DNA of 64,000 nucleotides, taken from Pseudarthrobacter sp. PS3-L1. Its GTDB lineage: Bacteria > Actinomycetota > Actinomycetes > Actinomycetales > Micrococcaceae. The stretch lies in assembly GCF_030063285.1 (NCBI RefSeq), contig NZ_JASISU010000004.1:496001-560000 (forward strand). Direction: 5' to 3'. The position numbers were made by a program, and so were the translations under genes. Under the pieces are notes generated by a model. That model was not told the DNA's origin, did not search any database, and worked only from the letters and a program-made list of their open reading frames with translations. Positions 61,101 through 64,000 of the stretch are shown one piece after another (positions within the stretch are counted from its first letter, which is position 1; every line of letters starts with the position of its first letter).

Positions 61101-61140
61101 CGGTTCCACTCTCGAAATCTCGGAGAATCTTGTCTCCTAG
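58114..61140 (+). CDS. sbcC: Nuclease SbcCD subunit C
   Basis: Rad50-like SMC ATPase that opens DNA ends for SbcD. 1008 residues: Walker A LLNGATGAGKTSVLDAICFALYG near residue 37, two long coiled coils, the zinc hook CAVC near 517-520 (context CAVCGSLEHPDPP), the ABC signature TLSGGESFMAALSLALG near 908 and Walker B LFVDEGFGSLDEQ near 943. All parts expected of the family are present. Confidence 0.95.
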   Translation: MRIHRLRMSAFGPFAGTEDVDFDRLGSHGLFLLNGATGAGKTSVLDAICFALYGSVPGARQDGKRLRSDHADPGQEPSVTCEFSAQGRYFEVSRSPAWDKPSARGKNGFTTQQAKTLLRERVDGSWEEKSGRNDEAGAEITGLLSMDREQFTRVVMLPQGDFAAFLRSKATERTDLLQKLFGTQRFESVERELAERAGAARQAVERINAQIDLLGARARTESESLLTDDVQLPDDPSEQVDFLLATAHAQETKSAAASTMAEQRNRDLQSQVERLTARAARDDNLLALRERQLAADAQAEMLVTAAERMAAHHRAARLSGELSAVDAAQVAAERAADDRADALGLLRMAVQDDAELAEAASSSGDVDIPAERSRLRSTLAVVEARIPDEDRLVALGSEEQAHRVQLTLLSEKRVTFETSVARLRLELAAVTVRSGELRDAAADLALRLKEATAAADLVRVVGQYRAANVLTEEIQERHRQATDTYLGARTRWLDLREERLQNAAAELAGQLVDGQACAVCGSLEHPDPPTSAFLVLDLAQQEQDAQDASERAEKIVATVGAELSEAQQNRAALAGQGGTADPAEAESAAAAAKVAADGAQAAAQELGLLDNHQERLSEELEAAEATLAAHGDDYLTAQTSLMSVTTQQQALVESLAPLRAGHASLEHRIRAINSSLTSLEAAHTATMQAEKATAQSVHALERLTQALPDSGFTHADDARVALLADPEPADLQDILRRGHDEQARLAELWESADIQLAVAEQEQGLHVSVHDIELARFQAAEAARENSAASLGAGLAVRRCEVLQSVARDMALALDSAGAPRRHAEMLTGVAEAAAGRGENSFRMSLNSYVLAARLEQVATAASERLVAMSDGRYLLQHTDAKAARGAKSGLGLQVVDQWTGHQRDTSTLSGGESFMAALSLALGLADVVQQEAGGVEIETLFVDEGFGSLDEQALEQVMDALENLRDGGRVVGLVSHVAEMKQRIGTQLQVIKGRHGSTLEISENLVS

Positions 61141-61178
61141 GCAAGCCCTGCAGTGCTGATTTACGCGTGGTCCGGAGG

Positions 61179-61209
61179 TTGGATCACGGGGTCGCTGACC
61201 ACGTATAAT
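61179..61209 (+). promoter_or_regulatory. Promoter of the MFS gene
   Basis: TTGGAT (61179-61184), a 19-base spacer and a perfect TATAAT (61204-61209). The start would be near 61216, giving a leader of about 60 bases. Confidence 0.55.
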
Positions 61210-61277
61210 GGGACGGTAACCGGGTTTCGCGCATCGGGAGGCAGGGACGACGCGCTCGCATAGAACGAGCCCGAAAG

Positions 61278-62708
61278 TTGACATTCTCAACCTCACTTAA
61301 TCCCACGCCCGACTCCGGCAGTCGCGAGTCCGACCCCAGCGTTCCAGTGGATCCTCAGATCGTGGAAAGCCCGCAGGACACCGATGCTGTCCAGCCTGTG
61401 CAAAGGTCTTCTCCTGGCACGGGTCGCTTCGCTCAGTTGGGTGTGCTGGCCGGCACTGGATTTATCCCCCTGGGTCTCTTTGCCAGGCTGCCGCTGGCCA
61501 TGCTCACAGTCGGGACCCTGACCCTCGCCACCTCCGTAACCTCCTCCTATGCGCTCGGTGGTGCAGCCGCAGGTGCAGTGGGTATCGGTTCTGCGCTTGG
61601 GGCGCCACTGTTGGGCGCCTTGGCGGATCGCAAAGGTCAACGCCCTGTCCTGCTGACCGCAGCCATCCTCAACACCGTCGCTGTTGTGGTGCTGATTCTG
61701 GTCGCTTACGGTCTGTCACCGGAAAGTTCCTACACCAGTGCGCTCCCCGTCCTGTTAGCGGCGCTTGTTGCCGGGGCGACATGTCCGCAGGTCGGCCCAC
61801 TCGCGAGAGTGCGGTGGATGGCGCTCACCTCGGCCCGGCCCGGACCTCACGGATCCGCGCGCGACCTGGATACAGCCCTGTCATATGAAAGCACCGCTGA
61901 TGAGCTGACATTCGTGATGGGACCCGCTCTAGTGGGAATCCTGGCGAGCCTTGTGGCACCGTGGTTGCCACTCGCCATTGCGGCAGCACTGACCATTACG
62001 CTGGTCCCACTGTTCGCAGTGCATCCTACCGAGCGGGCTGTACCCAAGCGGCGCAAGGTTGAAATTCCACCCAACGAGGCCTCAGGCAACCCATCAGCCG
62101 GACATGGCGCGGCGGCGGACTCTACCGTCACTCCGCGACGTCGGCCCGCAGCCACAGTGGTATTGCCTGTTCTTGCCATGGTGTTCATGGGGACATTTTT
62201 CGGTGGTACGCAGACTGCTCTGAGTTCCTTCGCCGCTGGCTTTGCAACCTCCGACATCGCAGGACTTCTCTATTCCGTCATGGGCCTCAGTTCAGCAGCG
62301 GCCGCTTTGTCCGTGGCCTACTGGCCAGCGTCAGTGGCTGTGCGTCTGCGCTGGCCGCTCTGTGCGGCCGTGATGGCAGGGCTGTCGCTCCTGCTCCTGC
62401 TGCCCACTGGAGCCGGCTCCATGGTCCTGACCCTGTTCATCCTGGGGCTGCCCGTGGGGCCGGTCATGGTGACGGTATTCGCCATCGGCGGGAAGCTCGC
62501 ACCTCCTGGAAGCCTCGGCACTGTCATGACGGCGCTGGCCAGCGGCATCGTTGCAGGTACGGCGCTGGGCGCGGCTGTCGCCGGCCAGTTGGCGCAGCAG
62601 CTGGATTCCACTGCAGCATTCCTTGTTCCGGTGGGCGCTGCCACAGGCCTGTTCCTCCTCGGATGTGCGACGGCTCTTGTCCTCAAGGACCGGGACAAGA
62701 CCGTATAG
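61278..62708 (+). CDS. MFS transporter
   Basis: 476 residues with about twelve membrane helices after a 50-residue cytoplasmic N-terminus. The loop 2-3 motif reads LLGALADRKGQRPVLL, the classic major-facilitator GxxxDRxGRR-type signature. A central loop rich in basic and Ala/Gly residues lies near 255-295. Substrate unknown. The start is TTG 61278 with GAAAG close before it; no ATG or GTG occurs before the first helix. Confidence 0.8.
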   Translation: MTFSTSLNPTPDSGSRESDPSVPVDPQIVESPQDTDAVQPVQRSSPGTGRFAQLGVLAGTGFIPLGLFARLPLAMLTVGTLTLATSVTSSYALGGAAAGAVGIGSALGAPLLGALADRKGQRPVLLTAAILNTVAVVVLILVAYGLSPESSYTSALPVLLAALVAGATCPQVGPLARVRWMALTSARPGPHGSARDLDTALSYESTADELTFVMGPALVGILASLVAPWLPLAIAAALTITLVPLFAVHPTERAVPKRRKVEIPPNEASGNPSAGHGAAADSTVTPRRRPAATVVLPVLAMVFMGTFFGGTQTALSSFAAGFATSDIAGLLYSVMGLSSAAAALSVAYWPASVAVRLRWPLCAAVMAGLSLLLLLPTGAGSMVLTLFILGLPVGPVMVTVFAIGGKLAPPGSLGTVMTALASGIVAGTALGAAVAGQLAQQLDSTAAFLVPVGAATGLFLLGCATALVLKDRDKTV

Positions 62709-62771
62709 ACCTGGGTGGTCAGCACATCCCATGTCGACGGCTTGCTCGGCATGCGGATACGTGCTGGTTCC

Positions 62772-63554
62772 TCAGCGGAGCTGCTCCTCGATCCTGGCGG
62801 CACTGGCTGCGAGGTCCTGGCCGATGCCAGCAGGGTCGTGCGCAGCGCGTATGTAGACCACTGCCAGCGCGGCTGGCTTTCCCGACGGAATCCTGATGGG
62901 CGAGGCCAGTGAGGAAACACCCGCTATTACTTCGTCGTGGCTGGCTGCATACCCTTGTTCTCGTGCTGCACGTGCCTCCGGGCGGTATGGAAGACCAGTG
63001 GCCATCACGTTCCATTGGGTTTCCGTGAAAGCGGATTGGATCGCGATCCCGGGCGCGCCCCGAGTGAGCGGGTGCCTGGTGCCAGGTGCCTGAGCCAGGG
63101 CGGCTCCTGACTGCCGGGGTTCCACTGCAACCAAAGTGACACAGTCCTGATGGTCCCAGATTGCCACAAAAGCGGTCATGGTCAGCGAATTAGCGAGGAG
63201 CGAGAGCTCAGGCAGGGCCGCCGACTGCAAGGTCCGCGAGACACCACGGGCCAGAACAGCCAGCCCAGATCCTGGCAGGACCCGGCCGGCATCGTCGCGA
63301 ACCACCAGTGAATGGTCCTCCAGGGTCCGCAGGATCCGGTATGCCACTGATCGGTGGACTCCCAGGGCAGCGGTCAGTTCGCCGATGCTGAGCGGGACTG
63401 CCGCTTCGGCCAGGATCTCGAGGGCGCGTATTCCGCGGGAGAGGGTCTGGGCAGGGGAGGGGGCTGGACCGTCCCGGCGCACGTTTCCACCCTTCGCCCC
63501 GGCGGAGGCCAGATCGTCGGCATGGTCGCTGTGGGGGCCTGGCATCGGGATCAT
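62772..63554 (-). CDS. IclR family transcriptional regulator
   Basis: 260 residues. The winged helix-turn-helix covers about residues 38-95 (LSRGIRALEILAEAAVPLSIGELTAALGVHRSVAYRILRTLEDHSLV); the effector-binding domain follows (TAFVAIWDHQDCVTLVAVEP, HPLTRGAPGIAI, SHDEVIAGVSSLASPI). Divergent from an MHS-type symporter, so it probably controls that gene in response to its substrate. The ATG at 63554 is the first start; 63545 is possible. Confidence 0.9.
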   Translation of the reverse strand: MIPMPGPHSDHADDLASAGAKGGNVRRDGPAPSPAQTLSRGIRALEILAEAAVPLSIGELTAALGVHRSVAYRILRTLEDHSLVVRDDAGRVLPGSGLAVLARGVSRTLQSAALPELSLLANSLTMTAFVAIWDHQDCVTLVAVEPRQSGAALAQAPGTRHPLTRGAPGIAIQSAFTETQWNVMATGLPYRPEARAAREQGYAASHDEVIAGVSSLASPIRIPSGKPAALAVVYIRAAHDPAGIGQDLAASAARIEEQLR

Positions 63555-63670
63555 TGATCCATCCTAGGGTCGGTCGGCGCTAGTTTGCGGCGGGCCGCCA
63601 CGAGCGGAGTCGGGTCAAGGAACTTCCCATATCCGTGTCATGAATCACAGTTCTGTTGTAGGGTTAGCCA

Positions 63671-63688
63671 ACTGACCGTTCTGTCAGT
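63671..63688 (+). promoter_or_regulatory. Operator candidate between the IclR gene and the symporter
   Basis: ACTGAC-N6-GTCAGT, a perfect inverted repeat, lies just after a -10-like TAGGGT (63659-63664) of the symporter gene. It could be the binding site of the IclR regulator. Confidence 0.4.
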
Positions 63689-63742
63689 AATTCAGAAAGT
63701 GTCCCCGAGGCTGCACCTGCTGCCCTGAACAATGGAGTTTAG

Positions 63743-64000
63743 ATGACTGTATCGAGCGTGGATTCAGAAGCGGGGCCAAGCACCCGAAGGGAAGAGCGCA
63801 AGGTTTTGGCAGGAACCCTGGTGGGTACCACTATCGAGTGGTACGACTTTTTCATTTTTGCCCAGCTGACAGCCACGCTGCTATCGCCGCTGTTCCTGAC
63901 ACCACTGCAGGAGTCCGCGCCGGGCGTGGCACAGATCCTCTCCTTCGCCCTTATTGGCATCAGTTTCCTGTTCCGCCCACTCGGCGCCATTGTGGCGGGA
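63743..64000 (+). CDS. MFS transporter, metabolite:H+ symporter (MHS) type, N-terminal part
   Basis: 86 codons, then the window ends. RREERKVLAGTLVGTTIEWYDFFIFAQLTATLL is the hallmark of MHS symporters (ShiA, ProP, KgtP, PcaK relatives), with EWYDFFIF at the first helix; FALIGISFLFRPLGAIVAG begins the second. GGAG lies five bases before the ATG. IclR-controlled members usually carry aromatic acids, shikimate or dicarboxylates, but the substrate cannot be read here. Confidence 0.87.
   Translation, partial: MTVSSVDSEAGPSTRREERKVLAGTLVGTTIEWYDFFIFAQLTATLLSPLFLTPLQESAPGVAQILSFALIGISFLFRPLGAIVAG

Overview
The window is about 62-63 % GC, gene-dense, and reads as ordinary chromosome of a high-GC Gram-positive actinobacterium of the Micrococcaceae, most like Arthrobacter or Pseudarthrobacter. 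The evidence is the gene order argS-lysA-hom-thrC-thrB-rho-prfA-prmC-sua5, a Rho with a long Arg/Asn/Asp-rich insertion, a complete atp operon followed by a DUF2550 gene, a NucS mismatch endonuclease, the clpS-DUF2017-murI-MBL-rph-rdgB block, and the frequent use of GTG/TTG starts and leaderless promoters. I see no insertion sequence, prophage, CRISPR array, tRNA or rRNA.

Layout. 1-6.8 kb: start of a lipoprotein gene (minus strand), then argS-lysA-hom-thrC-thrB as one tightly packed unit (Arg-tRNA charging, lysine and threonine synthesis). 7.2-13.1 kb: rho with two leader hairpins, then prfA, prmC, sua5 and a WecG/TagA-type glycosyltransferase. 13.1-15.4 kb: a GT2 glycosyltransferase on the minus strand and a WecA-type GlcNAc-1-phosphate transferase, which together with the TagA-like enzyme suggest wall polysaccharide synthesis. 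15.5-23.5 kb: ATP synthase operon (two small AtpI/AtpZ-like membrane proteins, then atpB-E-F-H-A-G-D-C). 23.5-27.8 kb: a DUF2550 protein, a membrane-anchored esterase and an 849-residue protein joining an inactive rhomboid-like membrane domain to an MprF-type aminoacyl-lipid synthase domain.

27.9-43.3 kb: cspA, nucS, a zinc-ribbon-like small protein, alpha/beta hydrolases, an AI-2E family transporter, a large exported protein of unknown function, a thioredoxin/TPR protein without active-site cysteines, an old yellow enzyme, an ABC exporter, DUF3039, a superfamily 2 helicase, and umuDC. The UmuD homologue lacks both residues of the Ser-Lys protease dyad. 43.3-44.5 kb is the most accessory-looking stretch: AT-richer, holding a 44-residue basic protein in its own promoter-terminator unit and a DUF3846-like protein.

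44.5-64 kb: gdhA; pncB-pncA (NAD salvage) divergent from clpS; clpS-DUF2017-murI-MBL-rph-rdgB; a DedA protein; a DEDDh exonuclease-BRCT fusion; an ADP-ribosylglycohydrolase; an aquaporin; sbcD-sbcC; an MFS transporter; an IclR regulator divergent from a truncated MHS-family symporter at the right edge.

Five repair activities lie in the window (nucS, umuDC, the exonuclease-BRCT protein, sbcCD and the nucleotide-pool cleaner rdgB). Many genes share one promoter architecture: a TANNNT -10 hexamer ending 6-7 bases before the start codon, so that transcription and translation should begin at the same base.
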